DNA of 64,000 nt. Source: Procambarus clarkii (Eukaryota; Arthropoda; Malacostraca; Decapoda; Cambaridae). Location of the stretch: the NCBI RefSeq assembly GCF_040958095.1, contig NC_091188.1, positions 11,502,002 through 11,566,001 on the forward strand. The letters are read 5' to 3'. The notes beneath the pieces were generated by a model, which did no database searches, had not been told where the DNA came from, and saw only the letters and a list, made by a program, of their open reading frames with translations. A program made the translations under genes and the position numbers. Positions 9,440 through 19,440 of this stretch are shown here, piece by piece. Each line of letters opens with the position of its first letter. Position 1 is the first letter of the stretch.

Positions 9440-10277
9440 AATGCTGTCACTGGCCCAGCCCGCTGTCACCGCCCCAGCCCGCTGTCACTGGCCCAGCCCG
9501 CTGTCACTGCCCCAGCCCGCTGTCACCGCCCCAGCCCGCTGTCACCGCCCCAGCCCGCTGTCACCGCCCCAGCCCGCTGTCACCGCCCCAGCCCGCTGTC
9601 ACCGCCCCAGCCCGCTGTCACTGCCCCAGCCCGCTGTCACCGCCCCAGCCCGCTGTCACCGCCCCAGCCCGCTGTCACTGGCCCAGCCCGCTGTCACCGG
9701 CCCAGCCCGCTGTCACCGGCCCAGCCCGCTGTCACCGCCCCAGCCCGCTGTCACTGGCCCAGCCCGCTGTCACCGGCCCAGCCCGCTGTCACCGCCCCAG
9801 CCCGCTGTCACTGGCCCAGCCCGCTGTCACCGGCCCAGCCCGCTGTCACCGCCCCAGCCCGCTGTCACCGGCCCAGCCCGCTGTCACCGCCCCAGCCCGC
9901 TGTCACTGGCCCAGCCCGCTGTCACTGGCCCAGCCCGCTGTCACTGGCCCAGCCCGCAGTCACTGGCCCAGCCCGCTGTCACTGGCCCAGCCCGCTGTCA
10001 CTGGCCCAGCCCGCTGTCACTGGCCCAGCCCGCTGTCACCGCCCCAGCCCGCTGTCACCGCCCCAGCCCGCTGTCACTGGCCCAGCCCGCTGTCACCGCC
10101 CCAGCCCGCTGTCACCGCCCCAGCCCGCTGTCACCGCCCCAGCCCGCTGTCACTGGCCCAGCCCGCTGTCACTGGCCCAGCCCGCTGTCACCGCCCCAGC
10201 CCGCTGTCACTGGCCCAGCCCGCTGTCACCGCCCCAGCCCGCTGTCACCGGCCCAGCCCGCTGTCACCGCCCCAGCT
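9440..10277. repeat. 19-bp GC-rich minisatellite, ~44 units
   Basis: The unit is GCTGTCACCGCCCCAGCCC with two variable positions, giving CACCGCCCC, CACTGGCCC, CACTGCCCC and CACCGGCCC forms. Because 19 is not a multiple of three and the unit lacks stops, the array is open in several frames. The 294- and 326-codon frames across it are periodic artefacts. Confidence 0.95.
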
Positions 10278-10570
10278 CCCGCGCTATGGAAAAAAAGAAA
10301 ACATCGAAACGGAACCCACATATAAAACAGTCACATCACACTGCAGACCAAACAAAAAATACACAAGATTTAAGAGCAACCGTCAACCGAGGTAACCTTT
10401 TCTTGCAGTAGCGATAGCTACTGTATTATCTTCTTTAAAAATAAGGTCTTCCGATATGACAGGTTGAATAGCAGGAAACTTTCAAAAAGAGGGATGCCAT
10501 ACCAATGATCGACACCTTTCAAGATCAGCCCTTTCTATATTGTGCAACATTTCCAGGATAATGTTACACA

Positions 10571-10775
10571 ATAATATCTTGAGGTTCTCTTGAGATGATT
10601 TCGGGGCTTTAGTGTCCCCGCGGCCCGGTCCTCGACCAGGCCTCCACCCCCCAGGAAGCAGCCCGTGACAGCTGACTAACACCCAGGTACCTATTTTACT
10701 GCTAGGTAACAGGGGCATAGGGTGAAAGAAACTCTGCCCATTGTTTCTAACCGGCGCCCCAGGTACGCTGATAGA
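10571..10775 (-). mobile_element. SINE-A copy, inverted
   Basis: It runs from CTTGAGGTTCTCTTGAGATG through CGGCCCGGTCCTCGACCAGG and the ACCTATTTTACTGCTAGGTA body to GGTGAAAGAAACTC. The tRNA head is only partly present. Confidence 0.85.
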
Positions 10776-10790
10776 AAAATTCTTCCAACA

Positions 10791-10925
10791 TCATTACCTT
10801 GAGGTTACCTTGAGGTGATTCCGGGGCTCAACGACCCCGAGGCCCGGTCGTCGACCAGGCCTCCTCGTTGCTGGACTGGTCAACCAGGCTGTTGGACGCG
10901 GCCTGGTCCAACATCATCATGACCC
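10791..10925 (-). repeat. LINE-E 3' end, inverted
   Basis: ACCTTGAGGTTACCTTGAGG, then GGCCCGGTCGTCGACCAGGC, then GGTCAACCAGGCTGTTGGAC. Reverse complement of the copy at 59985. Confidence 0.75.
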
Positions 10926-10954
10926 AAGACTTTCAACACACTCTAAACATAAGC

Positions 10955-11030
10955 TGGATAACTAGCCGACCTGGCCTCAGGCCGGGCTCGGGGAGTAGAA
11001 CTCCTCCCACTACCCTATCCAGTTATGACC
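10955..11030 (+). repeat. LINE-D 3' fragment
   Basis: GACCTGGCCTCAGGCCGGGC followed by GGGGAGTAGAACTCC. Confidence 0.6.
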
Positions 11031-11097
11031 TCTCCCGGTGTTCAAATGAGAACGTGATGAACACCTCCAAACGATACCGGACCACAACAGGGCTGTG

Positions 11098-11235
11098 ATT
11101 CACACGTCAGACTGCACACACACACCTGCGTCAAACAGTCAGATGTTTGCAGCTAGGATCACCACCAAACCAGGAGGCCAGATCACACACCGGATCGCGA
11201 GGAAGTTGATCCTCGAAACAAAGGCAAGGTAACCA
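11098..11235 (+). repeat. Degenerate LINE-E fragment
   Basis: GTGATTCACACGTCAGACTG, ACCAGGAGGCC and a weak AAGGTAACC tail resemble the 59985 copy with many changes. Confidence 0.4.
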
Positions 11236-11296
11236 CCTGGTAAGACCACAGCCACCACCCAGTCCACTACACAACACAGTACTCGTCAATCTGAAG

Positions 11297-11556
11297 GGGC
11301 CAGATTCACGAAAGTACTTACGCAAGTACTTACGAACGTGTACATCTTTCCTCAATCTTTGACGGCTTTGGTTACATTTATTAAACAGTTTACAAGCATG
11401 AAAACTTGCCAATCAACTGTTGTTATTGTTATAAACAGCCTCCTGGTGCTTCGCAGCTCATTAACTGTTTAATAATTGTAAACAAAGCCGCCAAAGATTG
11501 AGAAAAGATGTACAGGGTCGTAAGTGCTTGCGTAAGTGCTTTCGTGAATCTGGCCC
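11297..11556 (+). mobile_element. Harbinger-like foldback MITE, copy 3, 3-bp TSD AAG
   Basis: 260 bp from GGGCCAGATTCACGAAAGTA to its inverted counterpart. It is flanked by AAG at 11294-11296 and 11557-11559. The ~100-bp inverted arms share TCTTTGACGGCTTTGG / CCGCCAAAGATTGAG. Best-defined copy of the family. GGGCC ends with a 3-bp duplication fit PIF/Harbinger. Confidence 0.85.
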
Positions 11557-11822
11557 AAGGTTTTTATCTTAGGGGCAAGCCCAAGCCCATCCTGTGGGCC
11601 GCTATAAAGGTTACACTCACACACAACCAACACCGCCAGCCTTTATTTTAGATAAGCAAGTTACGTTAATAATGAACTTTACTGTAGGCAAAACTGAGAT
11701 GTGTGACAAGGGTTGTGGGTTATGTCCTTACTGACAAAACCTCTCATCAAGTAACACACATCTAAAGCTTCCATATATCCATATCAAAATAAATGCTGAA
11801 AAAAATGTGTGTATGTGATTAC

Positions 11823-11900
<78 letters not shown>
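11823..11900. repeat. (TA)39 microsatellite
   Basis: Pure TA dinucleotide tract, able to extrude as a cruciform. Confidence 0.98.
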
Positions 11901-11903
<3 letters not shown>

Positions 11904-11937
11904 GAACAAGCCTGAATGGTCCCCAGGACTATATGCA

Positions 11938-12030
11938 ACTGAAAACTCACACCCCAGAAGTGACTCGAACCCATACTCACCTGAGTACTGAGTATGGGTT
12001 CGAGTCACTTCTGGGGTGTGAGTTTTCAGT
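11938..12030. mobile_element. Foldback hairpin with B-box motif in both arms
   Basis: 42-bp arms (ACTGAAAACTCACACCCCAG... and its complement) around a 9-base loop. Each arm holds GGGTTCGAGTC, a Pol III B-box match. Structurally like the elements at 4465 and 26670. No clear TSD because the left side is the TA tract. Confidence 0.7.
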
Positions 12031-12140
12031 CATATTATATTTATATATATCTTATTTAAAACTTATTACATTGTTGTTGATACAGAATTTGGGCCCGAGA
12101 GTGAGCGATGCTTAAAATTCAAAATTCAATGTAAAATTCA

Positions 12141-12210
12141 ACCCCCCACCCCCACCCCCACCCCCACCAACCACCCCCACCCCCAACAACCACCCCCACC
12201 ACCACCCGCA
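12141..12210. repeat. (CCACCCC)n tract
   Basis: C-rich imperfect repeat of CCACCCC and CCACCACC units. Confidence 0.85.
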
Positions 12211-12539
12211 CCAATAAACCTGCCTTTCAACAAGCATGGGTCAGGAGGAAAAAATCTTATCTGATATGGTGCGATAAAACACCTGACCCTGGACTGGCGA
12301 AGCTCTTTGCTTGCACCCACAGATCCCTGAAACTAATGAGTGGCGCTCAATGAGGAAAATGACACTGGATATACTCTAACGTTTAATCTAATCTTACGCC
12401 TAGCGGTCAGTATTGACCATTAGACAGAATTAATTCACCAGAAAGGTAAACCACTTATGCCTGTACATACCATTCGTTCTGGACAACAAGATCTCAATTC
12501 ACAGATTTAAGAGGCATGACAAATGTGTACACACACACA
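12211..12539. other. Intergenic, nothing recognised
   Basis: Unique-looking AT-balanced sequence without a gene or a shared repeat. Confidence 0.4.
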
Positions 12540-12611
12540 CAGTTGATTGACAGTTGAGAGGCGGGACCAAAGAGCCAAAGCTCAACCCCCGCAAGCACAA
12601 ATAGGTGAGTG

Positions 12612-12686
<75 letters not shown>
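12540..12686 (+). repeat. LINE-F 3' tail followed by (AC)n
   Basis: The tail GTTGATTGACAGTTGAGAGG, then AGAGCCAAAGCTCAACCCCC, then AGGTGAGTGAGTAC leads directly into about 70 bp of (AC)n. The same order is seen at 12912 and 15300. Confidence 0.75.
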
Positions 12687-12687
<1 letters not shown>

Positions 12688-12870
12688 GGGGGCCTCGTAG
12701 CCTGGTGGATAGCGCGCAGGACTCGTAATTCTGTGGCGCGGGTTCGATTCCCGCACGCGGCAGAAACAAATGGGCAAAGTTTCTTTCATCCTAAGTGCCC
12801 CTGTTACCTAGCAGTAAATAGGTACCTGGGAGTTAGTCAGCTGTCACGGGCTGCTTCCTGGGGTGTGTGT
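12688..12870 (+). mobile_element. SINE-A copy with intact tRNA-like head
   Basis: The A-box region (GTAGCCTGGTGGATAGCGC) and B box (GGTTCGATTCC) are well preserved and about 35 bp apart. The body (GTTACCTAGCAGTAAATAGG) follows. The usual 3' tail is missing and replaced by (GT)n. Confidence 0.85.
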
Positions 12871-12911
12871 GTGTGTGGTGTGGAAAAAACAAAAAACAAA
12901 AAAAAGTAGTT

Positions 12912-13023
12912 AGTAAACAGTTGATTGACAGTTGAGAGGCGGGCCGAAAGAGCAAAGCTCAACCCCCGCAAAAACACAACTAGTAAACACAACTAGTAAA
13001 CACAACTAGTAAACACAACTAGT

Positions 13024-13112
<89 letters not shown>
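12912..13112 (+). repeat. LINE-F 3' tail, 13-bp repeat and (AC)n
   Basis: A second LINE-F tail (GTTGATTGACAGTTGAGAGG) is followed by four copies of ACACAACTAGTAA and then about 85 bp of (AC)n. Confidence 0.75.
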
Positions 13113-13113
<1 letters not shown>

Positions 13114-13261
13114 CTTAAAGACTGCATGACTTCAGTTTAAATGGCTGCGAGCCATGCGGTCTAAATATTATATACCTTGACAAAATGTGAAATGAATAGA
13201 GGAAGTAGTGGTGCATGAACACCACCTCTCAGCACTCAGCACGGACCTTATTCCTGGTCTC

Positions 13262-14500
13262 CTGATTGATTGTTGCTGCCGGAGGTGGCTAGTTTATTGT
13301 GCACCCCATACTCATCCTGTGAGCGGTAGCGCAAAAGCATTACAGAGGGCACAAAAGGTCTTTATCAGACCTCATCTTAGATTATTACATAAACAATTTC
13401 ATTTATCCTTCACACCTTATAGTTACATGTCAGCTAGTTACAGAGAATGCTCTATTTCAAGAGCTATATATTTACAGTAAGTCATTATACATTAATGTAT
13501 TATAATAATATAATAATGTAGGTCTTATCGCTAATACATAATTGTTTGAGCAATGGAGATATTACAGTCATAGGGGAGCTGCTGTTTATTATTAGTCTTC
13601 GCAATACTGAGTTTCTTAATCTCATATGCCATTTATCTACTGGGAGTGAAATATGGATACAGCGCAAGGATTTCAGGTATTTTATCCTTGGTAACAAGAT
13701 AGGTTGCCATATCATACAGCGTGAGCTTAGATTTATCTCCAAATGGCTCAATTTTACTACAATCCAAGATATAGTGTTCGAGTGTGTGTCCCTGTCTTTG
13801 TCCACACACTTTTCTTCATCTAGATCCCTATACAAGCCGAACTGCCAGAGATACTTGTAGCCAAGTCTTATACGAGCTGTGACAACATCTGTTAGTCTAC
13901 TGACTTTGTTACTTGCCCCATACACATGTTTTACTTCACACATTTCATTGTGATGAACAATGGACCTGCTAGTTCCAGTTTGCACTGTTCTACTTTCTTC
14001 AAATCTACCCAGGAGTTCTCGTCTAATGACACTTTTAAGGGGCCTATTTGATAACTCAAGATTCCGTTCAATACTGTCTTTATTTACTGCAGCCTTAGCA
14101 AGGGCGTCAACTTTGTCATGTTCCTGCAGGTCAATGTGAGAAGGAATCCACAACATTTTTATATTTACCTTCTTGCTAAGTATGCTTATATATCTATGTC
14201 TGGCTTCCAAGACAAGCACGTTATTACTTGATTGCAAACTGTTTATTGCTTGTAGTGAGGAAAGAGAGTCGGAAATAATTAAGCTGTCTACTTCAGTGTT
14301 GTCAATAATTTCAAGTGCTAACAATATCGCTACCAACTCAGCTTGCATTTTGGATGCCCAGTTACTAATTCTTATATTCCTTTGAATTGTGCTGCCATCG
14401 GGCTGATGAGCAATAACAGCACTTCCTGCCCTCCCCGTAGCTGTATTGAGTGATCCGTCAGTGTATATGGTCTGTGCAATGTTGTTTTCAATTTGCATAT
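13262..14500 (-). pseudogene. Jockey-type LINE 3' part with RNase H domain, frameshifted
   Basis: The minus-strand frame (ATG at 14498, 332 codons) contains a retroelement RNase H domain. Candidate catalytic residues are D14 (IYTDGS), E54 (MQAELVAIL), D77 (IISDS) and D131 (WIPSH...KVDALAKAA). These form the DEDD set, so the core looks intact. Near 13790 the frame breaks inside a Cys/His knuckle. In the neighbouring frame the sequence continues with VCGQRQGHTLEHYILDC-like spacing to a stop near 13644, so a small deletion has destroyed the C-terminus. The 3' UTR on the minus strand contains the complement of TTATTGTGCACCCCATACTC, seen again at 35440. The RT and endonuclease are absent. A terminal RNase H is typical of the Jockey/I group; the exact clade is uncertain. 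Confidence 0.8.
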
Positions 14501-14599
14501 TGTGAATGTGTAGCTACTCTCCCTCCTGGGACCCATCTCTCCATGCACTCATTCAACCATGCCCATTCAAACATGCCTAACCATCGCTTGAAACAACGC

Positions 14600-14905
14600 A
14601 GCATCAATTATGTTACTAGGTAGTTTGTTGCTTAAATCAACACAATTTAAAAATCAATATTTGAACAGATCTTTCCTAAATCTAAACTTGTTCCATTTGT
14701 ATCCAATGATGTTCTATTTCGTGATGATATAAATTATTAATGTACCTTAATAATTGTTATACCCTTGTATACCCATGTTATACCCTTGTTATACTAGTAT
14801 ACTTCGACCATGGCACACCTTACTCTTCGTCGATCTAAAGAATGTCAAGCTTTCTTAACCTCTCCTTGTATGGAAGGTTTCTAATGCTTGAGAAAAGCAT
14901 TAGAA
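14600..14905 (-). repeat. Degenerate CR1-like C-terminal fragment
   Basis: GATCTTTCCTAAATCTAAAC and TTTGTATCCAATGATGTTC parallel TCTTTCCTAAATCTAAAC and TTTATACCCATTGTTTCG of the 55953 element. The following sequence parallels its TTAATCTTTCTTCATATGAA region. Heavily diverged. Confidence 0.5.
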
Positions 14906-14999
14906 GTATAAAAGGGAGGTAATGGCCGACTTCATGGTTTCCTCACAGTCGGGGACAGGATGCCAGTTATAACGTATTTACTGTTAGGGTGAACAGAGG

Positions 15000-15150
15000 C
15001 ATCAGGTGAGAGGAAGCGTTGGCCCGAAACGTTCGTCTTACCACGGGAATCGGACCCGGGACGTTTCTGGCGTGATCGGAATGCACTTATCACTGCGCCA
15101 CAATGGGAACCATGCAGTGAAACAGTGCAGCTGGTCCCGCCACCAGCTGG
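15000..15150 (-). repeat. tRNA-like SINE head
   Basis: On the minus strand, TGGCGCAGTGATAAGTGC (A-box-like) is followed about 45 bp later by GGGTCCGATTCCC (B-box-like). The spacing fits a tRNA-derived SINE. It matches no other copy in the window. Confidence 0.5.
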
Positions 15151-15184
15151 AGCCATCCTACGAGCCCAGCTGTGGTCTAGTAAC

Positions 15185-15390
15185 AGCCTTTAAGGTCATC
15201 TTGCTTCGTCTTTATCTGAAGGATCCATCAGTAAGGGCTGACTCCATACACAGTTTCAAGTGTAGATATGATAGAGCCCAATAGGCTCAGGAATCTGTAC
15301 ACCTGTTGATTGACGGTTGAGAGGCGGGACCAAAGAGCCAGAGCTCAACCCCCGCAAACACAACTAGGTGAGTACACACGCGGAAAGCAG
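15185..15390 (+). repeat. LINE-F C-terminus and 3' end
   Basis: An open frame ends in RADSIHSFKCRYDRAQ and continues, past a stop, into the tail GTTGATTGACGGTTGAGAGG...CTCAACCCCCGC...AACTAGGTGAGTACAC. This shows that the tail at 12540 and 12912 is a LINE 3' end. Confidence 0.65.
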
Positions 15391-15558
15391 CCCTTAACAG
15401 CAGTCTAACTACCAGGTACCTATTTACTGCTAGGCGAACAGGAGCATCAGGGTGAAAGAAACTCTGCTCATTTGTTTCCGCCTCCGCCGGGGATCGATCC
15501 CCGGACCCTACGAATACGAATCCCGAACGCTGTCCACTCAGCCGTCAGGCCCCCATAG
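15380..15558 (-). mobile_element. SINE-A copy, inverted
   Basis: ACCTATTTACTGCTAGGCGA, GGTGAAAGAAACTC, then an inverted B box GGATCGATCC. The tRNA-like head ends near 15558. Confidence 0.8.
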
Positions 15559-16377
15559 CCTTGTTGAAGGCATACAAGTAGGAGCTGTCAATGCGCGTGT
15601 GAAATTATTAACTAGTTACACAAGAGTGTCACTTGCTTACCTAAACAAACTGTGAGGTTCAGTTCGTGAACTTGTTATGCCTCTGTAGCCCTTTCCCCTA
15701 CGAAATGGGTATGGGGTGAATAATAAATCCCCAAAGGTAAGGCTCTACTGTAAAGCTGCTTTTTTTTCTACCACAGACGTGGCCACATATTTACAATGCT
15801 AACCAGCATATATACATTTTCTTCTGTCCTCCATGGACAGGGTTAGAGATCAGTTAAACATATAGTTCAGGGATTTATTGAACAATCAACCACAGAAGGT
15901 GATTCGGTACTTTTAAAATGCTAAGCTGTAAGGCAGACGTTCCATCACACAGGCATGCCTAAGGTAGGGCTGTATAGTGTATGAGAGTCATGTCGCCTAC
16001 ATAGTTGGCATTGTGTAAGAAGTGACATTGTTGCTATTGTATTGCGAGGTGTATTTGTAGTGTCATTGTTGCTATCGTATACCCAAGTGTATTTGTATCC
16101 TCTCGGTCGAACTAGAATGATCTCTTGTTTCCTTGGTAAACCCTGCTACTCTTTTTTTTTAAATTTGTTACCGAGACCCAGCGCATTATCAAAGTGACGT
16201 GGCGCCCTTCTTCGTACGTGTTTTACCAATACTCTTTATCACCTAATCTACTGCGTCGGATCACACTACGAAGCCCTGAAGGTGACCAGTCCAACTGGGC
16301 ACGCCTGGCCCTCATCTACATACTCTTAAATTACTGGCATCCCAACACGTAGGTTCACCCCTCTCTCTAGGCACACG
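15559..16377. other. Intergenic with short shared repeats
   Basis: A LINE 3'-UTR-like piece (15690-15740, ACGAAATGGGTATGGGGTGA) and a segment at 15855-15925 (CAGGGATTTATTGAACAATC) that recurs at 19969-20035. The remainder, including about 16090-16300, is unassigned. No gene seen. Confidence 0.45.
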
Positions 16378-16468
16378 CAGCCCCGCTCCTGTGCCAGGTA
16401 AGTTCACTACGGGCTCACCATAGCCTGTGCTACTTGGAACTTGTTCCGAGTAGCTGAATCTATAATAA
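16378..16468 (+). repeat. Splice-donor-bearing dispersed repeat (SDR), copy
   Basis: GCTCCTGTGCCAGGTAAG followed by ...ACGGGCTCACCATAGCC and ACTTGGAACTTGTTCCGAGT. Copies at 35588 and 60560 (plus) and 33700 (minus). It contains CAG|GTAAGT. Confidence 0.8.
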
Positions 16469-16955
16469 CAACCAACACGTAGCGGGGAATGCGAGAGACA
16501 TTATCATACAACCAACACAGAGGAGAGGAGGATACAGTGACGCCCTTTCACTGCCCCAACCGACATACGGATTTTCCTCCAATTGATTACTTAACTACTT
16601 TATAGAAATACGCACCTAGACGTAACGCTAATAGTTGCGCAGTTTAGGGGTTAATGACTAGGGTTTAGTTAGTACCGGAAATGACTGTGTATAATTATTA
16701 ACAAATCACCAAATTGACGAAAGCGAGAGACCTTGAGGCCAATGTTTACAGATTATAATTAGAACATTAGGATCTCTGGATTACGTTATAGGGGGGGGGG
16801 GTGATAAGTTCGGTTTATCTCCGGGGTATTCTTTGGGATAAGAGTATTACTGTGGGCTCCAACACTGATAACGTCTGTTGCTTTACCTTGACGCACGCAA
16901 CACTCTCTCTTGTTCCATCCTTCGGCTACTTCTCCCACGGCGCCTCCTGGCTGGT
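16469..16955. other. Intergenic, nothing recognised
   Basis: Unique-looking sequence ending in a poly-G run (16791-16801). Confidence 0.4.
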
Positions 16956-17740
16956 GCAGTCTCCCAGTGTTCCCTTGGCTGGTGCACAGTCTCCCAGCGT
17001 TCCTTTGGCTGGTGCACAGTCTCCCAGTGTTCCTTTGGCTGGTGCACAGTCTCCCAGTGTTCCCTTGGCTGGTGCACAGTCTCCCAGTGTTCCCTTGGCT
17101 GGTGCACAGTCTCCCAGTGTTCCTTTGGCTGGTGCACAGTCTCCCAGTGTTCCCTTGGCTGGTGCAGTCTCCCAGTGTTCCCTTGGCTGGTGCACAGTCT
17201 CCCAGCGTTCCTTTGGCTGGTGCACAGTCTCCCAGTGTTCCTTTGGCTGGTGCACAGTCTCCCAGTGTTCCTTTGGCTGGTGCACAGTCTCCCAGTGTTC
17301 CCTTGGCTGGTGCACAGTCTCCCAGTGTTCCCTTGGCTGGTGCACAGTCTCCCAGTGTTCCCTTGGCTGGTGCACAGTCTCCCAGTGTTCCTTTGGCTGG
17401 TGCACAGTCTCCCAGTGTTCCCTTGGCTGGTGCACAGTCTCCCAGTGTTCCCTTGGCTGGTGCACAGTCTCCCAGTGTTCCTTTGGCTGGTGCACAGTCT
17501 CCCAGTGTTCCCTTGGCTGGTGCACAGTCTCCCAGTGTTCCCTTGGCTGGTGCACAGTCTCCCAGTGTTCCCTTGGCTGGTGCACAGTCTCCCAGTGTTC
17601 CCTTGGCTGGTGCACAGTCTCCCAGTGTTCCCTTGGCTGGTGCACAGTCTCCCAGTGTTCCCTTGGCTGGTGCACAGTCTCCCAGTGTTCCCTTGGCTGG
17701 TGCACAGTCTCCCAGTGTTCCCTTGGCTGGTGCACACACT
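16956..17740. repeat. 30-bp minisatellite, ~26 units
   Basis: The unit is CTCCCAGTGTTCCCTTGGCT plus GGTGCACAGT, with CCCTT/CCTTT and AGTGTT/AGCGTT variants. Two units (about 16957 and 17165) lack the CACA of GGTGCACAG. The second shortened unit marks a repeat of the opening block, so the first ~200 bp look duplicated. A 30-bp period free of stops gives long frames on both strands (10-residue repeats such as CAPAKGTLGD). I treat these as artefacts. Confidence 0.95.
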
Positions 17741-17769
17741 GCTACTTACCCAGCCAACACAACACAACA

Positions 17770-18334
17770 CACCTCCCTCCCTCTCCCTCTCTTTCCCCCC
17801 TCTCTCTCTCTCTCTTCCCCTCTCTCTCTCTCTCTTCCCCTCTCTCTCTCTCTCCCCCCCTCTCTCTCTCTCTCCCCCCCTCTCTCTCTCTCCCCCCCTC
17901 TCTCTCTCTCCCCCCTCTCTCTCTCTCTCTCTCTTCCCCCCTCTCTCTCTCTCTCTTCCCCTCTCTCTCTCTCTCTCTCTTCCCCTCTCTCTCTCTCTCT
18001 CTCTTCCCCTCTCTCTCTCTCTCCCCCCCTCTCTCTCTCTCTCCCCCCCTCTCTCTCTCTCCCCCCCTCTCTCTCTCTCCCCCCTCTCTCTCTCTCTCTC
18101 TCTTCCCCTCTCTCTCTCTCTCTCCCCCCCTCTCTCTCTCCCCCCTCTCGCTCTTCCCCTCTCTCGCTCTTCCCCTCTCTCGCTCTTCCCCTCTCTCGCT
18201 CTTCCCCTCTCTCGCTCTTCCCCTCTCTCGCTCTTCCCCTCTCTCGCTCTTCCCCTCTCTCGCTCTTCCCCTCTCTCGCTCTTCCCCTCTCTCGCTCTTC
18301 CCCTCTCTCGCTCTTCCCCTCTCTCGCTCTCCCC

Positions 18335-18365
<31 letters not shown>

Positions 18366-18485
18366 GCTCGCTCTCCCCCCCTCTCTCGCTCTCCCCCCTC
18401 TCTCGCTCTCCCCCCTCTCTCGCTCTCCCCCCTCTCTCGCTCTCCCCCCTCTCTCGCTCTCCCCCCTCTCTCTCCCTCCCCCCCT
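17770..18485 (+). repeat. 700-bp polypyrimidine tract (CT/CCCC)n
   Basis: Nearly uninterrupted C/T: (CT)n blocks separated by CCCCCC or TTCCCC, then a regular CTCTCGCTCTTCCC array (about 18140-18330). Complete purine/pyrimidine strand asymmetry favours triplex (H-DNA). The very long minus-strand GERERGG frames come from this tract. Confidence 0.95.
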
Positions 18486-18729
18486 GCCCTGACTGGTGTC
18501 ATATCTCAGCCACCCGCTTAGTCTTGTGTCATATCTTTCTCACCAGTCATCCGCTTTTTGTCATCCGTCGCGTGCCGTGTCACCCCCCCCCCCCCCACAC
18601 ACACACACGCAAACTATGGCCGCGGTGCCGCCACAGGAACAGAGCGCATCACCGGGTGTAATTATGCAACACTTTACTACCAATATGGCAGAGCCAGAGG
18701 AGCAACACATGCTGGATGGCGTGCTGCTC

Positions 18730-18799
<70 letters not shown>

Positions 18800-18800
18800 A
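18730..18800. repeat. (AC)n microsatellite
   Basis: About 68 bp of pure AC. Confidence 0.97.
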
Positions 18801-19080
18801 ACCACACCACCATACCACGGTGCACCTGTCCTTTGTATCATTTAGAATTTTGTGTCACAGTACAAAGGGTAACCTGGGTGGTGTGACTGACAGCACCCTC
18901 CCCTCCCCCCCCCAACCCCCCCACACAATACTGGGTGCCGTGACTGACACCCCCCCCCCTCCCCAACCCCCACAATACCGGGTTGTGTCAGCAGCCAAGC
19001 ATCCCGGTCCTTGCGTCACGCACATTGTACACAGGCATCCTTGGTGTAATAGGTGGAGCCAAGCCCTCTCCCACCTCGTC
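18801..19080. other. C-rich unassigned sequence
   Basis: Two imperfect copies of a poly-C-containing ACTGACA(G)C...CCCCACAATAC(T/C)GGGT segment (18885-18935 and 18942-18982). No gene. Confidence 0.4.
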
Positions 19081-19172
19081 ACTGTCACCCTGGGCGTCAC
19101 TGTCACCCTGGGCGTCACTGTCACCCTGGGCGTCACTGTCACCCTGGGCGTCACTGTCACCCTGGGCGTCAC
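19078..19172. repeat. 18-bp minisatellite, 5 units
   Basis: GTCACTGTCACCCTGGGC repeated five times almost perfectly. Confidence 0.9.
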
Positions 19173-19261
19173 ACTCCTCGCCGGCTGCTGCTGCCGGATG
19201 GAATTGATCTCAATTAAATGTTACTATTGTAGCCAGAAGCCAGGGACAGGGGGGGGGGAGA

Positions 19262-19440
19262 GGAGGGAACTATCAGGGGGGGAAAGCGCCAAGCCATTAC
19301 GACTATATAGCACTTGGAAGGGGGTCAGGGTATGGATTTGGGATGGGACGGAGGGACGGGAATGGTGCCCAATCACTTGGACGGTCGGAGGGATTGAACG
19401 CCAGCCTGCATGAAGCGAGACCGTCGCTCTACCGTCCAGG
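19262..19440 (-). mobile_element. SINE-B copy, inverted
   Basis: From GAACTATCAGGGGGGGAAAG through GCCAAGCCATTACGACTATA to GGATTGAACGCCAGCCTGC (inverted B box) and GCGAGACCGTCGCTCTACCG (inverted A-box region). Confidence 0.85.

Noticed and set aside
9431-10411. 326- and 294-codon PARCH-type proteins
   Set aside because: Periodic translation of the 19-bp repeat.
12688-12770. Functional tRNA gene
   Set aside because: A and B boxes are good, but the acceptor stem does not close and the sequence continues into the SINE-A body. It is a SINE head.
16786-18661. Very long open frames on both strands (up to 583 codons) over the 30-bp array and the CT tract
   Set aside because: Pure consequences of stop-free tandem repeats. 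No start context, splice signals or domains, and frames are open on both strands at once.
18496-19413. 305-codon frame including MAAVPPQEQ-like sequence
   Set aside because: It spans an (AC)n tract, an 18-bp minisatellite and an inverted SINE. No homology or exon signals.
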